Shown here one piece after another: positions 36,710-45,017 of a stretch of 64,000 nucleotides of DNA. This DNA is from Halopiger xanaduensis SH-6 (GTDB lineage: Archaea > Halobacteriota > Halobacteria > Halobacteriales > Natrialbaceae): the NCBI RefSeq assembly GCF_000217715.1, contig NC_015667.1, forward strand, positions 117,779 through 181,778. The letters run 5' to 3'. The translations under genes and the position numbers were made by a program. The notes below the pieces were generated by a model. The model was not told the DNA's origin. It saw nothing but the letters and a program-made list of their open reading frames with translations, and searched no databases. The stretch's first letter is position 1. Each line of letters starts with the position of its first letter.

Positions 36710-37174
36710 ATGATATCGAACCAACCACGTCCGCACCCGCTGCTTATCGATTCGAATCCTGATGACGCGCAGCTTTTTCTCGAGGCGCTCGAGGATCAGA
36801 CGATCGCGAACGACATCACGACAGTGTCTAGCGGAGGCGAAGCGATCAATTTGCTGCGACAATGCGGAGAAGATCCTGACTGCGTTCGACCGAATCTCGT
36901 CGTCTTCGACATCGACCTCCCGGAGATGGATTGGCGAACGTTCCTCGCTCGATTCGATACTGAGACTGCGTGTACCGGAATCCCCGTACTCGTCTTTACT
37001 CAGCGAACCGACGACGACGTAATCGAACAAGCGTACTCGTACAACGCGAACGCGTTCGTTGGAAAGCCGACCGATCGAGATGCGTTCGTGACCATCGTTC
37101 GAGCGATCGAGGCGTTCTGGTTCGACACCCTATGGTTGCCGCCGAGAACCGAAGTGAACGAAGAGTCGCGGTAG
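36710..37174 (+). CDS. Single-domain response regulator (CheY/Rcp1-like)
   Basis: A 154-aa receiver-domain protein with no output domain. The acidic pocket is in LLIDSNPDDAQLFLEAL (where the usual E/D-D pair is S-N-P-D-D), the phosphoacceptor Asp in VVFDIDLPEMDW, the switch Thr in VLVFTQRTDDD and the conserved Lys in FVGKPTDRDAF. This resembles Rcp1-type receivers that pair with haloarchaeal PAS/histidine kinases; no kinase is adjacent. It lies between the CxxC operon and the winged-helix pair but has no palindrome of its own. The ATG at 36710 is the only one that gives the full first strand. Confidence 0.87.
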   Translation: MISNQPRPHPLLIDSNPDDAQLFLEALEDQTIANDITTVSSGGEAINLLRQCGEDPDCVRPNLVVFDIDLPEMDWRTFLARFDTETACTGIPVLVFTQRTDDDVIEQAYSYNANAFVGKPTDRDAFVTIVRAIEAFWFDTLWLPPRTEVNEESR

Positions 37175-37212
37175 GCGCGATGATCCAAGATCCGAATACA
37201 AGACGGTCGCGG

Positions 37213-37235
37213 TGATTTGCTGAGTCAGCAAATCG
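37213..37235. promoter_or_regulatory. Palindromic operator, copy 3 (winged-helix/membrane pair)
   Basis: Arms TGATTTGCTG and CAGCAAATCG with spacer AGT; only the first base of the left arm breaks symmetry. It ends 26 nt before the ATG at 37262 and follows a weak TATA-like GAATACAAG, so a protein bound here would block transcription of the regulator gene itself. Confidence 0.75.
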
Positions 37236-37261
37236 TGGCCTATTTGCCGGTGAACGACGGG

Positions 37262-37630
37262 ATGTATCGTGTGCAACACGGAGGCGCTTCGGATTCGGCG
37301 GAAATCTTCCAGATCCTCGCGGACGAGTACGCCAGAAAGATACTTCTTGCCGCAGATAACGGGCCCAAGACCGCGAAAACGCTCAGCGAGGAGTGCGACG
37401 CGTCACTCACGACGATCTATCGTCGGGTATCGAGGCTGCAAGACTGCGGACTCGTTGAGGAGCACCACACTGTCGACGCTGACGGCTCCCACCGAAGCAA
37501 GTTCGAAACGTCGCTCGAGGAACTTCACGTCGAGATTTCCGACGGGCAGCTCTCGCTGACGCTGGAGACGCGCGACGAACTTGCGGATAACTTTACGTCT
37601 CTCTGGAGCGATCTCCGAGGTGAGGACTGA
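37262..37630 (+). CDS. ArsR-like winged-helix transcriptional regulator
   Basis: A 122-aa helix-turn-helix protein. The DNA-binding part is ADEYARKILLAADNGPKTAKTLSEECDASLTTIYRRVSRLQDCGLVEE (a winged helix in which LTTIYRRVSRL is the recognition helix), followed by a basic wing (DGSHRSKFET) and a dimerisation-like tail. Two cysteines (EECDAS, QDCGL) are placed in the helices. A palindrome overlaps the presumed transcription start 26 nt before the ATG, suggesting autorepression; the same palindrome precedes the DsbA-like gene and the CxxC operon. The longer frame from TTG 37217 would start inside the palindrome and is rejected. Confidence 0.85.
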   Translation: MYRVQHGGASDSAEIFQILADEYARKILLAADNGPKTAKTLSEECDASLTTIYRRVSRLQDCGLVEEHHTVDADGSHRSKFETSLEELHVEISDGQLSLTLETRDELADNFTSLWSDLRGED

Positions 37631-37893
37631 TGGAGACATCGTTCCTGCTCGCCAAGCTGATCACACTCGTCCTCAGCCTCGTGGTCGCGTACCTGGCGTA
37701 CCACGGCTACCGTCGGAGCGGGCAGACGCCGATGCTGTACGTCTCTGGCGGGTTCGTCTTCATCGGCGCAGGGGCGATCTGCGAGGGACTCATCTACCAC
37801 GTGTTCGGGACAACGATCGCGTCCGCCGCCCTCGTGCAGGCGGTCATCGTCTCGAGCGGGATGCTGCTCGTGCTCCTGTCGCTGACGAAGTGA
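37630..37893 (+). CDS. Small membrane protein paired with the winged-helix gene (DUF7521-like)
   Basis: An 87-aa protein with three predicted helices: LLAKLITLVLSLVVAYLAYH, MLYVSGGFVFIGAGAICEGLIYH and AALVQAVIVSSGMLLVLLSL. The central motif GAGAICEGLIYHVFG is typical of haloarchaeal DUF7521-type proteins, which as I recall are regularly encoded directly behind an HTH gene. The start overlaps the regulator stop by one base (TGATG), so the two are translationally coupled. It may be a membrane sensor or anchor for the regulator. Confidence 0.75.
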   Translation: METSFLLAKLITLVLSLVVAYLAYHGYRRSGQTPMLYVSGGFVFIGAGAICEGLIYHVFGTTIASAALVQAVIVSSGMLLVLLSLTK

Positions 37894-38037
37894 TCGAAGC
37901 GACGTCCGAACGGCCTATTCACCGACGTAGCGCACTCCAAAGACGGGTATCCATCCGGCTGTATCGACGTCGGATACGATTTTCCGACTCACGGAATCGC
38001 CGCTTCGGATTTAGACGTGGCGCCAAAAGACTGATCT

Positions 38038-38724
38038 ATGAACCGACGGTTGTATCTCCGGTCGATTGCTGCCTCGAGCGTTGCCGCCACTGCGGGCTGT
38101 TTGGACACTCTCTCCATCGCGGGCGACGACGGCGACATGATCCTTGAGCCGCCGGAACGCGACTTGAGCGAGGCAACGCATCCAAGCTACGGTGACGAAT
38201 TTCCAACCGCGAGCGTCCCGGCTCCCCTGACCGGTGAGACCGTTTCGACCGATCAGTACGAGGGTGAGCGAGCGATGCTGGTGACGTTCTTCTACACGTC
38301 CTGTCCCGACGGCGTCTGTCCTGCGCTGATACTCCGGCTACGACGTGCGCAGGAAGTCGCGGCCGAGGAAGGATACAGTGACAGTGCTGCGTTCCTCGCG
38401 ATGACGTTTGACCCCGAACGCGATACCGCGGACGTGTTGCGAACGTACGCCGATCAGCAGGGAGTCGACCTCGAGGCAGGAAACTGGCACTTCCTGCGGC
38501 CCGAACGCTATGAAGACGCAAAATCGATCGTCGCCGACCAGTACGGACTCCCGATCGAGAAGCGAGACGCCGAGAAGTACGACGACCTCGAGTACATGTT
38601 CCCGCACTTTGCCTACATCTTTCTCGTCAACGAGCGCGGACTTGTCGAACGCGCATATCCAGACGGGGCAACGATTGCAACGTCGAAGTTGGTCGACGAC
38701 TTCGAGGCGGTAGCGACGTCGTAG
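38038..38724 (+). CDS. SCO1/SenC family copper protein, lipoprotein
   Basis: A 228-aa SCO-family thioredoxin-fold protein. The N-terminus NRRLYLRSIAASSVAATAGC holds a twin-arginine-like pair and a lipobox (TAGC), so it is exported and lipid-anchored. The copper-binding cysteines are C89 and C94 in TSCPDGVCPALI; the usual SCO spacing is CxxxC (CPDxCP), so this copy has one extra residue. The conserved copper-ligand His lies in MFPHFAYIFLVN. SCO proteins deliver copper to the CuA site of cytochrome oxidase or act as thiol reductases; nearby multicopper oxidases and the DsbA-like protein make either role plausible. Confidence 0.88.
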   Translation: MNRRLYLRSIAASSVAATAGCLDTLSIAGDDGDMILEPPERDLSEATHPSYGDEFPTASVPAPLTGETVSTDQYEGERAMLVTFFYTSCPDGVCPALILRLRRAQEVAAEEGYSDSAAFLAMTFDPERDTADVLRTYADQQGVDLEAGNWHFLRPERYEDAKSIVADQYGLPIEKRDAEKYDDLEYMFPHFAYIFLVNERGLVERAYPDGATIATSKLVDDFEAVATS

Positions 38725-38771
38725 CTGAAACCGGTACCAACGCAGACGGGAATTCGGCATCGATCGGCGTT

Positions 38772-39695
38772 CTAGAGGAACAGCGCCGGAACGGTGTTTC
38801 GGAAGATATTGAGCGAGATGACGAACAGGAGTCCGACGACGAACCGGTTGAACGTCCGCTCGTCGAACTCGAGGCGCCGGAGGTACGTCCCGAGCAGCAG
38901 ACCGACGATGGTGACGACGGCGATCACCGAGCCGAGCCAGAGTCGGTAGGTCGTCAGGAGATCGGTGAACAGCGCCATCTGGACGATCCGAACCGTGAAG
39001 ATCGTCCCGAGTACCATCGACAGGCCGCCGATGTATCGCTCAGTGTCCCGTTCGAAGGTGTGGAAATACGCCGGGAGCAGTGGCCCAAGATTCGCGAACG
39101 CAAGCAAGAAACCTTGGAAGAATCCGGCGGTGCCGAGAGCAAACGGGTGGTGTGCTTCCTCAACCGTGACGAAGTTCTGTGCGACTTGGAAGGCGACGTA
39201 GCCGAGGAGAATGAGGCCGATCACGAACGCGACGACAGGGCCGGCGCTGAACGTCGCCAGCGCCGCGACACCGATGACCGTTCCGACGACGGCGAGCAAC
39301 AGGAGCGCCCACTCCTCGCGAACGAACGCCCGTCCCGTTCCGGTTTCGGCGATCTGGAACATGTTGAGCATCCACGGCGGAATCGCTAGGACGACGACGG
39401 CGACCGTCGGATCGATCACGGACGCGACGATCGGTGTCATGATGAGCGAGTAGCCGAAACCGGTCATCCCTTTGACAGCGCCGGCGACGATCGCGACCAG
39501 GACGATCCCGGCGAGCAATCCGCCTGAGAGATCGGACTGAATACCGTCCTCGACGTTCTCGAACCCGGGGAAGAACGCCATCGAGGCGACGAGGACGGCC
39601 AGCGTCGCGACGACCATCGTCACCTCGCGGTAGCGGAACGCAAAGAGATTCGTGACGAACTGTTCGACGTCGACTGTGGGTTCTGAGGAACTCAT
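38772..39695 (-). CDS. TauE/SafE family sulfite exporter-like permease
   Basis: A 307-aa membrane protein with a long N-terminal extension and about eight helices. The TauE/SafE signature is in AGAVKGMTGFGYSLIMTPIVA and the repeat half in TAGFFQGFLLAFANLGPLLPAY. Members move sulfite, sulfoacetate or other sulfur organic anions. It converges on the SCO gene, ending 47 nt from it. A second TauE lies at 43977-45017, which is only distantly related. Confidence 0.87.
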   Translation of the reverse strand: MSSSEPTVDVEQFVTNLFAFRYREVTMVVATLAVLVASMAFFPGFENVEDGIQSDLSGGLLAGIVLVAIVAGAVKGMTGFGYSLIMTPIVASVIDPTVAVVVLAIPPWMLNMFQIAETGTGRAFVREEWALLLLAVVGTVIGVAALATFSAGPVVAFVIGLILLGYVAFQVAQNFVTVEEAHHPFALGTAGFFQGFLLAFANLGPLLPAYFHTFERDTERYIGGLSMVLGTIFTVRIVQMALFTDLLTTYRLWLGSVIAVVTIVGLLLGTYLRRLEFDERTFNRFVVGLLFVISLNIFRNTVPALFL

Positions 39696-40162
39696 ACTGG
39701 CTCGAAAGCGGAGAGAGACGACGTGACGTCGCCGTTTCAATTTCATTGACGGGGCGGATGTATTCCCTTATGTAAGTCGGCGAAAATCCTCCTGTCTCGG
39801 GACAGCGGTAAACACGAATTATTACGATTTAGGGTGTATCTTGCGGATAGTATGGCATAGATCGCAATATCGGAGCGTCACAGATAGCAGTAATAGTGTC
39901 CGGAATAATCCGGAGATCCGTGAGTGCTGTTTTCGTATCGTTTTTCCCTTCGATCGTGGTTATCGACGGTTCGTCACCCGCATTACTAGTCGAAGTCATG
40001 GTACAGTTGACGGCCTTCATCGGTCAGTGCGAGCTGTAACCCAAAAACCGTTGTATACCTCTGTGAGAGTGCCAGTATTCCGTCACCGTCATTGTCGCTC
40101 GACGTGATTAGATAGTATTGTGGTTTCTACGCAAAACACTCATATGCGCTCGAACCGTATTG
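39696..40162. other. AT-rich intergenic region
   Basis: Clearly lower GC than the flanks. A minus-strand frame from ATG 39999 to the stop at 39829 could encode a 56-residue acidic peptide (opening MTSTSNAGDEPSITTIEG), but codon use and lack of relatives known to me make it doubtful. The part before 40163 holds the promoter of the thioredoxin gene. Confidence 0.35.
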
Positions 40163-40537
40163 ATGACGATGACCGAACCGACCGCTTCGGAGCCAACCGA
40201 CGGCCAGTTACTGCGAAAACCCATAGCCTTGAATGACGCCGCCGAGTACGAGAGCCTACTCGAGGACCACGACCTCGTCCTCCTCGAGTTCGTCACGTCC
40301 GGTTGCGGCATCTGTGCGTCGATGGAGCCGGTGCTCGGGACTGTCGCACGTAGCGCGCCAGGCGCCGTGGCGACGGTGAACGCCGGCCTCGTTCCTGATC
40401 TTGCCGCCGAGTTCGGCGTTCAGAGTGTGCCGACGCTCGTCGTCTTGCGAAACGGCGAGGAAGTCGCTCGTTTCGATGATGGTTTTCAGCCCGCCGAATC
40501 GCTCGTGGACGCGCTCGAGGCGCACGCAGCCGAGTAA
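40163..40537 (+). CDS. Thioredoxin-like protein with CGIC active site
   Basis: A 124-aa thioredoxin-fold protein, cytoplasmic (no signal). The active site is TSGCGICASMEPVL: CGIC instead of WCGPC, with the usual Trp replaced by Gly. The cis-Pro loop is VQSVPTLVVLRNGEEV. The replacement of Trp and Pro usually alters redox potential, as in thioredoxins that act with special partners. The ATG at 40163 (or 40169) follows a TATA-like CATATG region. It is convergent with the His-tailed disulfide reductase. Confidence 0.85.
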   Translation: MTMTEPTASEPTDGQLLRKPIALNDAAEYESLLEDHDLVLLEFVTSGCGICASMEPVLGTVARSAPGAVATVNAGLVPDLAAEFGVQSVPTLVVLRNGEEVARFDDGFQPAESLVDALEAHAAE

Positions 40538-40617
40538 CGCGCCCGTCCAGAGCCACATCCACTGACCTCGGTCCGCCGCTTGCTCACTCCGATCGCGCCG
40601 CCGGACGGCTGCATTCC

Positions 40618-42093
40618 TCATTCGTGATCGTGGTGTTCGTGCCCGTGGTGATGGTCGTGCTCGTGTGCGCCCGCGCCGCGTCGAGTGAACCGTCCGGAGA
40701 ATGCCCGATCGACTACTTCCGACAGCGCGGGATGGATATGCACTGATTCGCGGATGTCCCAGACGGTTCCCGTCCCCGCTTTCATCGCGACGACGACCTC
40801 CTCGATCAGGTTCGACGCCTCGGGGCCAACGATGTGACAGCCCAGAATTTTGCCGGTCGGCTCGACGAGGACCTTGACGAACCCTTCCGTCTTCATCGCC
40901 TTGCCGCGGGCCGTGTCCTCGTATCGGTGAGTCGCGGTAGCGTACTCGTTGACGGCGTCGCGGAGGTCTTGTTCGCGTGCCCCGACGCCCGCAACCTCCG
41001 GCGAGCCGAAGACGGCGAACGGCATCGCGGTGTAGTCGACCGCCTCGAGTTCGTCACCGAATAGGTTCCGAACGACGGTTCGAGCCTCGTGGTTCGCGTT
41101 GTGTTTCAGCAGGTACTCGCCGACAATGTCGCCCAGCGACCAGATCCCGTCGGCCGTCGTGCGCAGATACGCGTCGGTCTCGATGAATCCGCGCTCGTCG
41201 GTCTCGACGCCGGTCGCCTCGAGGTTCAGGCGGTCGGAATTCGGTCGTCGGCCTGCCGCGACGAGTATCGTGTCGCCGGTCACGGCCACGTCGTTGCGTC
41301 CGTCCGCATCGTCCCATGCCGGCGGATACGCTCGAGCTTCGATAGTCACCTCGTCGTCTCCTTGCGAGGCCGCGACGGCCTCGTACCCCGTGTAGACGTC
41401 GAAGCGATCGGCGTAGCGCTCGGTGAATGCGGCCGCGACGTCCTCGTCGGCCGTTGGGAGGAGTTGCGGGCGACGGCCCACGATGGACACGTCGCTGCCG
41501 AACGTCCCGAAGAAGTGTGCGAGTTCGGCCGCGATGTAGCCGCCGCCGACGATGACGAGGTGATCGGGTGGCGTCTCCAACTGGAGCGCCTTTCGGCTGG
41601 TGATGTAGTCGACATCCTCGATCCCGTCGATCGGCGGAATCGCCGGTCGCGCCCCTGCTGCCACGAGGACCGTATCGGCTCGAGCTTGCTTCCCAGCGTC
41701 GTGTCCATCGACGATTTCGATCGTCCGGTCATCTATGAACCGGCCTTCGCCCTCGAGTAGCGTGTGCTGACTCGAAGTTCGCAACCCGTGGTGGATCGAC
41801 TCGGCGCTGCTTGAGACGTCCTCGTTGACCTCGCGGACGATGTTGGCAAAGTTAACACCGGTCACGTCGGCGTGGATGCCAAACTCATCAGCATGTTCGA
41901 CGGTCTCCATTACCTCGGCATGGTACAACAGTTTTTTCGACGGGATACAGCCACGGTTGAGGCACGTACCGCCGAGCGCTCCCTTCTCGACGACTGCGAC
42001 GGACAGGCCGCGACTCGCAGCGGCGCTCGCGACGTCAAGTCCCGATCCCGAGCCGATTACGAGAAAGTCGAACTCCGTAGTATCTGTGTCCAT
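40618..42093 (-). CDS. Dihydrolipoyl dehydrogenase/mycothione-reductase-like disulfide oxidoreductase with His-rich tail
   Basis: A 491-aa class I pyridine nucleotide-disulfide oxidoreductase. FAD motif IGSGSGLDVASAAASRG, redox-active disulfide GGTCLNRGCIPSKKLL, NAD motif VIVGGGYIAAELAHFF, second FAD motif GIWSLGDIVG, and the catalytic His-Glu pair in HIHPALSEVV near the C-terminus. The last 15 residues alternate His with Asp and Glu (HEHDHHHGHEHHDHE), a metal-binding tail not usual for the family. No lipoyl partner complex is nearby, so the substrate could be a low-molecular-weight disulfide or a metal. The ZIP transporter gene lies next on the same strand. Confidence 0.87.
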   Translation of the reverse strand: MDTDTTEFDFLVIGSGSGLDVASAAASRGLSVAVVEKGALGGTCLNRGCIPSKKLLYHAEVMETVEHADEFGIHADVTGVNFANIVREVNEDVSSSAESIHHGLRTSSQHTLLEGEGRFIDDRTIEIVDGHDAGKQARADTVLVAAGARPAIPPIDGIEDVDYITSRKALQLETPPDHLVIVGGGYIAAELAHFFGTFGSDVSIVGRRPQLLPTADEDVAAAFTERYADRFDVYTGYEAVAASQGDDEVTIEARAYPPAWDDADGRNDVAVTGDTILVAAGRRPNSDRLNLEATGVETDERGFIETDAYLRTTADGIWSLGDIVGEYLLKHNANHEARTVVRNLFGDELEAVDYTAMPFAVFGSPEVAGVGAREQDLRDAVNEYATATHRYEDTARGKAMKTEGFVKVLVEPTGKILGCHIVGPEASNLIEEVVVAMKAGTGTVWDIRESVHIHPALSEVVDRAFSGRFTRRGAGAHEHDHHHGHEHHDHE

Positions 42094-42196
42094 ACGCCGA
42101 CTGACCACGACCAACCGGATTAAAGTCACACCGACGACCGGGATGGTAAATCGTTCGTCGCTAATATTGGGGATGCAGTCGCCACTGAACCGCAGT

Positions 42197-43129
42197 TCAG
42201 ACGAGCAGGATGGGTAACATTGCCACGACGCCGGCTCCGAATCCGACGAGGAGTTCGCGGCGACCGCGGTTCGGCAGGTCCGCGCCAGTTTCCAGCGCTT
42301 CAGGGATGAACTCCGTCGCGACGAGGTAGACCATCGCGCCAGCGGCGAATCCGAAGCCGAAGGGCAGGAACGTCTCGGCCCATGAGACGAACACGAACGC
42401 GATCACCGCACCGATGGGCTGGGGGAGGCTCGAGAAGATCGCTGCGCCGACCATCCGCCAGTTAGAGAGCCCCATCGCCCGCATCGGGATGGCAATGGCG
42501 GTCCCCTCCGGAATATTGTGGATCGAAATGGCGATCGTCATAAACACTGCGAGCAGCGGGATCGAAACCCCGAGTATCGAGAGACCTCCTTCCAGTCCTA
42601 ATTCGGCGAACGAGACGCCGACTGCGACGCCCTCAGGAAAGCTGTGGACCGTGAGGATGCCGAGAATGAGCACGAGTTTCTTCAGGTCTCCCTCGACGAA
42701 TACTGTGGCCTCGAGCGGTGGGTCATCGGAACTGTGTCCGTGACCGGTGCCATTCACCCGTACTTCTGCAGGGTCGGACGCTTCTCCGTCGTACTCGTCT
42801 CCGTGGTGCTTGTCTCCGGAGTGGTGATTCGTCCTACTGAGATCAACACTACCGAGAACTCGATCGGAAACTTCGACCAGCATGACACCCGCAAGTACTC
42901 CACCGACCAGTAGCGTCGGAAATCCGCTCGAAGCGTACGCGAGCCCTTCGTCGGCGAGTCCGAATACGGATACTGTCACCATGATCCCTGATGCGACGCC
43001 CCATAGGCCGACGTTCCATCGATCGCTAAAGTCGTCAACGAAGAAGAACGGTACCGCCCCAAGTCCCGTTGCGAGGGCGGTTACAAAGCCCGCGACGAAT
43101 ACGATGGTGAGATTTTCCGCCACTGCCAT
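42197..43129 (-). CDS. ZIP family divalent metal transporter
   Basis: A 310-aa membrane protein of the ZIP family (zinc/iron permease) with about eight helices. The metal-site helices contain VHSFPEGVAVGVSFAE and IHNIPEGTAIAIPM. The long loop between helices 3 and 4 is rich in His and Asp (TNHHSGDKHHGDEYDG and GHGHSSDD), as in eukaryotic ZIPs, where it senses or collects metal. Uptake of Zn2+, Fe2+ or Mn2+ into the cytoplasm is expected. It lies directly upstream of the His-tailed disulfide reductase gene (103 nt) in the same orientation. Confidence 0.9.
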   Translation of the reverse strand: MAVAENLTIVFVAGFVTALATGLGAVPFFFVDDFSDRWNVGLWGVASGIMVTVSVFGLADEGLAYASSGFPTLLVGGVLAGVMLVEVSDRVLGSVDLSRTNHHSGDKHHGDEYDGEASDPAEVRVNGTGHGHSSDDPPLEATVFVEGDLKKLVLILGILTVHSFPEGVAVGVSFAELGLEGGLSILGVSIPLLAVFMTIAISIHNIPEGTAIAIPMRAMGLSNWRMVGAAIFSSLPQPIGAVIAFVFVSWAETFLPFGFGFAAGAMVYLVATEFIPEALETGADLPNRGRRELLVGFGAGVVAMLPILLV

Positions 43130-43389
43130 ACATCACGTATGATAGCGCCAGCAAAGTAACTTATCAAAATAAGAAATTTGTTTTGGGTAACTTAAAACAT
43201 CGTGGGTGGCGGATCTCACGCTTGGTCGGACCAAATTCAGACGGCTTGACGTCGGCACCGGACCAAAATCGGTAGTAGACTTAGCGTCTTGACAAGAATC
43301 CGGTGCTGGATTTCCGCCGATCGAGAAATCAGAATACGACAGGGGCAATAAACGTCGTATTGAACTGAAAGTGTCGCCGTTCGATTCCG

Positions 43390-43794
43390 TTACTGGGCGG
43401 GGATTTCGGTGTCAGCTTCGGCGTGTTCGTACTTGTCCTCGAATTCCTGGATGAGTTGTCCCATTTTCGCGTACCAGTCGTTCAGCTTTCGCTGCATATC
43501 GTTCGCGATTTGGGTCGGGTCTGTGGGGTAGTAGACGTGGTAGTAGCCACCCTGCTCGTAGTTAATCTGCTCTTTCTGGATAAAACCGCTCTTGAGCAAC
43601 CGCTGGATCGATCGATATGCGGTCGACCGCTCCCGGTCGACCTGTTCGGCAACTTCGTCGATCGTTAGCGCTTCTTCGCTTTCAACCATTACCCGGAAAC
43701 AGTCCTTATCGAGTTGTTTGAGACCGTGGATGCACTCTAGCAGCCCTTCACACTCCATATCCTGCTGTAGTTGCTCTGCCATTGAGTTAGCCAT
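43390..43794 (-). CDS. TrmB/winged-helix regulator with N-terminal cysteines
   Basis: A 134-aa regulator. Residues about 35-100 form a winged helix: LTIDEVAEQVDRERSTAYRSIQRLLKSGFIQKEQ. The N-terminal helix has cysteines at 15, 21 and 32 (MECEGLLEC, DKDC), a plausible thiol or metal sensor, and the C-terminus is a coiled helix (NDMQRKLNDWYAKMGQLIQEFED) for dimerisation. It lies downstream of TauE on the same strand and an ATTGTGCAAT palindrome sits 49 nt before its ATG. A role in controlling the sulfur genes of this region is inferred. Confidence 0.85.
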   Translation of the reverse strand: MANSMAEQLQQDMECEGLLECIHGLKQLDKDCFRVMVESEEALTIDEVAEQVDRERSTAYRSIQRLLKSGFIQKEQINYEQGGYYHVYYPTDPTQIANDMQRKLNDWYAKMGQLIQEFEDKYEHAEADTEIPAQ

Positions 43795-43842
43795 TTTACT
43801 ATCTCACGGTAGGAGCCGCACCGGTATAAGGGTTGTGTGGAT

Positions 43843-43852
43843 ATTGTGCAAT
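43843..43852. promoter_or_regulatory. Candidate operator ATTGTGCAAT
   Basis: A 10-bp near-palindrome (ATTG-TG-CAAT) 49 nt before the start of the winged-helix regulator. A close version, TATTGCGCAATA, lies upstream of the tusA-dsrE2 operon at 58655-58666. Confidence 0.4.
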
Positions 43853-43857
43853 CTCGA

Positions 43858-43932
43858 TGAGCCGCGCAATCGCGGCTCAAGGAAGGACAACGACGTTGTA
43901 CGGCAGCTGTACCGACCTCTCGGTACAACTGC
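43858..43932. terminator. Two hairpins downstream of tauE
   Basis: First: perfect 9-bp arms TGAGCCGCG and CGCGGCTCA with loop CAAT (43858-43879). Second: 13-bp arms with one mismatch and loop CCTC (43903-43932). They lie between the end of tauE (43977) and the regulator gene. Termination, or processing of the tauE mRNA, is likely; T-runs are not obvious. Confidence 0.45.
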
Positions 43933-43976
43933 AGGGCGATTCGCGGTTGAGACAGAAATGATAACAGTCGTTCGTC

Positions 43977-45017
43977 TCAGTCTGCGGATGCTGCGGCCGC
44001 GTTCGACTGCTTTCGAATCGTCGTGATCGTACTGTAGATTACGGCTCCGCTGACCATGAACGCCGAGAGCAGGATCAGGGCGAAGCCGACCGTGTTGAAC
44101 AGTTCGACGGCGAAGTAGTCGCCGGCCTGCTGGAACGCCACGGCGATCGATCCACCCAGGAGCATCAGCCCGAAGTAGATCTTGATATCGTCTTCGTTGA
44201 CGATGTTAGTCGCGGCTGATCCGATTCGGGCGCCCAGCGCGCTCCCCGCGAGTAGCGGTGCGACGATCGAGAGGTCGACGCCGCCGTTGAGTCCGTAGGT
44301 GAACGCGCCGAACCCGCCCGAGAAGACGATCTCGAACAGGTCGGTCCCGACCGCCACCGGAACGGGAACTCCGATAAGGTAGAACATCGCGGGCATCCGG
44401 ATGAAGCCGCCGCCGACGCCGAGGAAGCCCGACAGCAGCCCCGTCGCGAACGCGACGCCCAAGACCATCCACAGCGAGACCTGAATGCCGCCCGCGATCG
44501 TCATCATCGGCGGCACGCGGTACGACTGGATCTTTTTCGCGATATCTGGGATCGCATCCGGGTCGATCTCTTCGTCTGCGCCCTTGTGGTGGCCGCCACC
44601 GGAGTCCTCGCTACCGTCGTTTTTGAGCGCGTTCCGGGTGACGAACAGTCCGATCGCGCCCAGTAGACCGACGTATGTGACGCCGATGACCCCGCTGGCG
44701 AGTCCGAGTTCCTCGAGCCGGTAGACGAAGAGACTCCCGACCTCGATCCCAGCGGTAGTCCCGGCGATCATCAGCCCGCCGAGTTTGTAATCGACCTGTC
44801 CCAGGTCGTGGTGTTTCAGCGTCGCGATGACGGCCGTCCCGAAGACGAACGCCATCCCGCTCCCGACGGCGACCCGGGCGGGATACCCCATCACGAGTAA
44901 CGCGGGTGTGACGAGGAACGACCCACCCATGCCGAAGAAGCCGAACAGCACGCCGACCATGAAGCCGAAGCTCACGAACAGTACGAGCGTCGTCAGTGCG
45001 ATTCCAAAGGGCTCCAT
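43977..45017 (-). CDS. TauE/SafE family permease
   Basis: A 346-aa membrane protein with two TauE repeats. The first reads VGVLFGFFGMGGSFLVTPALLVMG, the second LLSGFLGVGGGFIRMPAMFYLIGVPVPVAVGTD; the central acidic/His loop (SGGGHHKGADEEID) separates them. These glycine motifs are typical of sulfite/sulfoacetate/thiosulfate-exporting or importing permeases. The gene starts exactly where the stop of the 48-aa gene at 45018 ends, so both are read as one unit. The neighbourhood of SQR, TusA, DsrE2 and YeeE genes supports a sulfur anion as cargo. Confidence 0.9.
   Translation of the reverse strand: MEPFGIALTTLVLFVSFGFMVGVLFGFFGMGGSFLVTPALLVMGYPARVAVGSGMAFVFGTAVIATLKHHDLGQVDYKLGGLMIAGTTAGIEVGSLFVYRLEELGLASGVIGVTYVGLLGAIGLFVTRNALKNDGSEDSGGGHHKGADEEIDPDAIPDIAKKIQSYRVPPMMTIAGGIQVSLWMVLGVAFATGLLSGFLGVGGGFIRMPAMFYLIGVPVPVAVGTDLFEIVFSGGFGAFTYGLNGGVDLSIVAPLLAGSALGARIGSAATNIVNEDDIKIYFGLMLLGGSIAVAFQQAGDYFAVELFNTVGFALILLSAFMVSGAVIYSTITTIRKQSNAAAASAD

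Noticed and set aside
39829..39999. Small minus-strand ORF upstream of the thioredoxin gene
   Set aside because: AT-rich codons, no family, no ribosome binding site; mentioned only in the gap entry.
40618..42093. Mercuric reductase
   Set aside because: The C-terminal vicinal Cys pair and the N-terminal HMA domain are missing, while the His-Glu pair of dihydrolipoyl-dehydrogenase-type enzymes is present.
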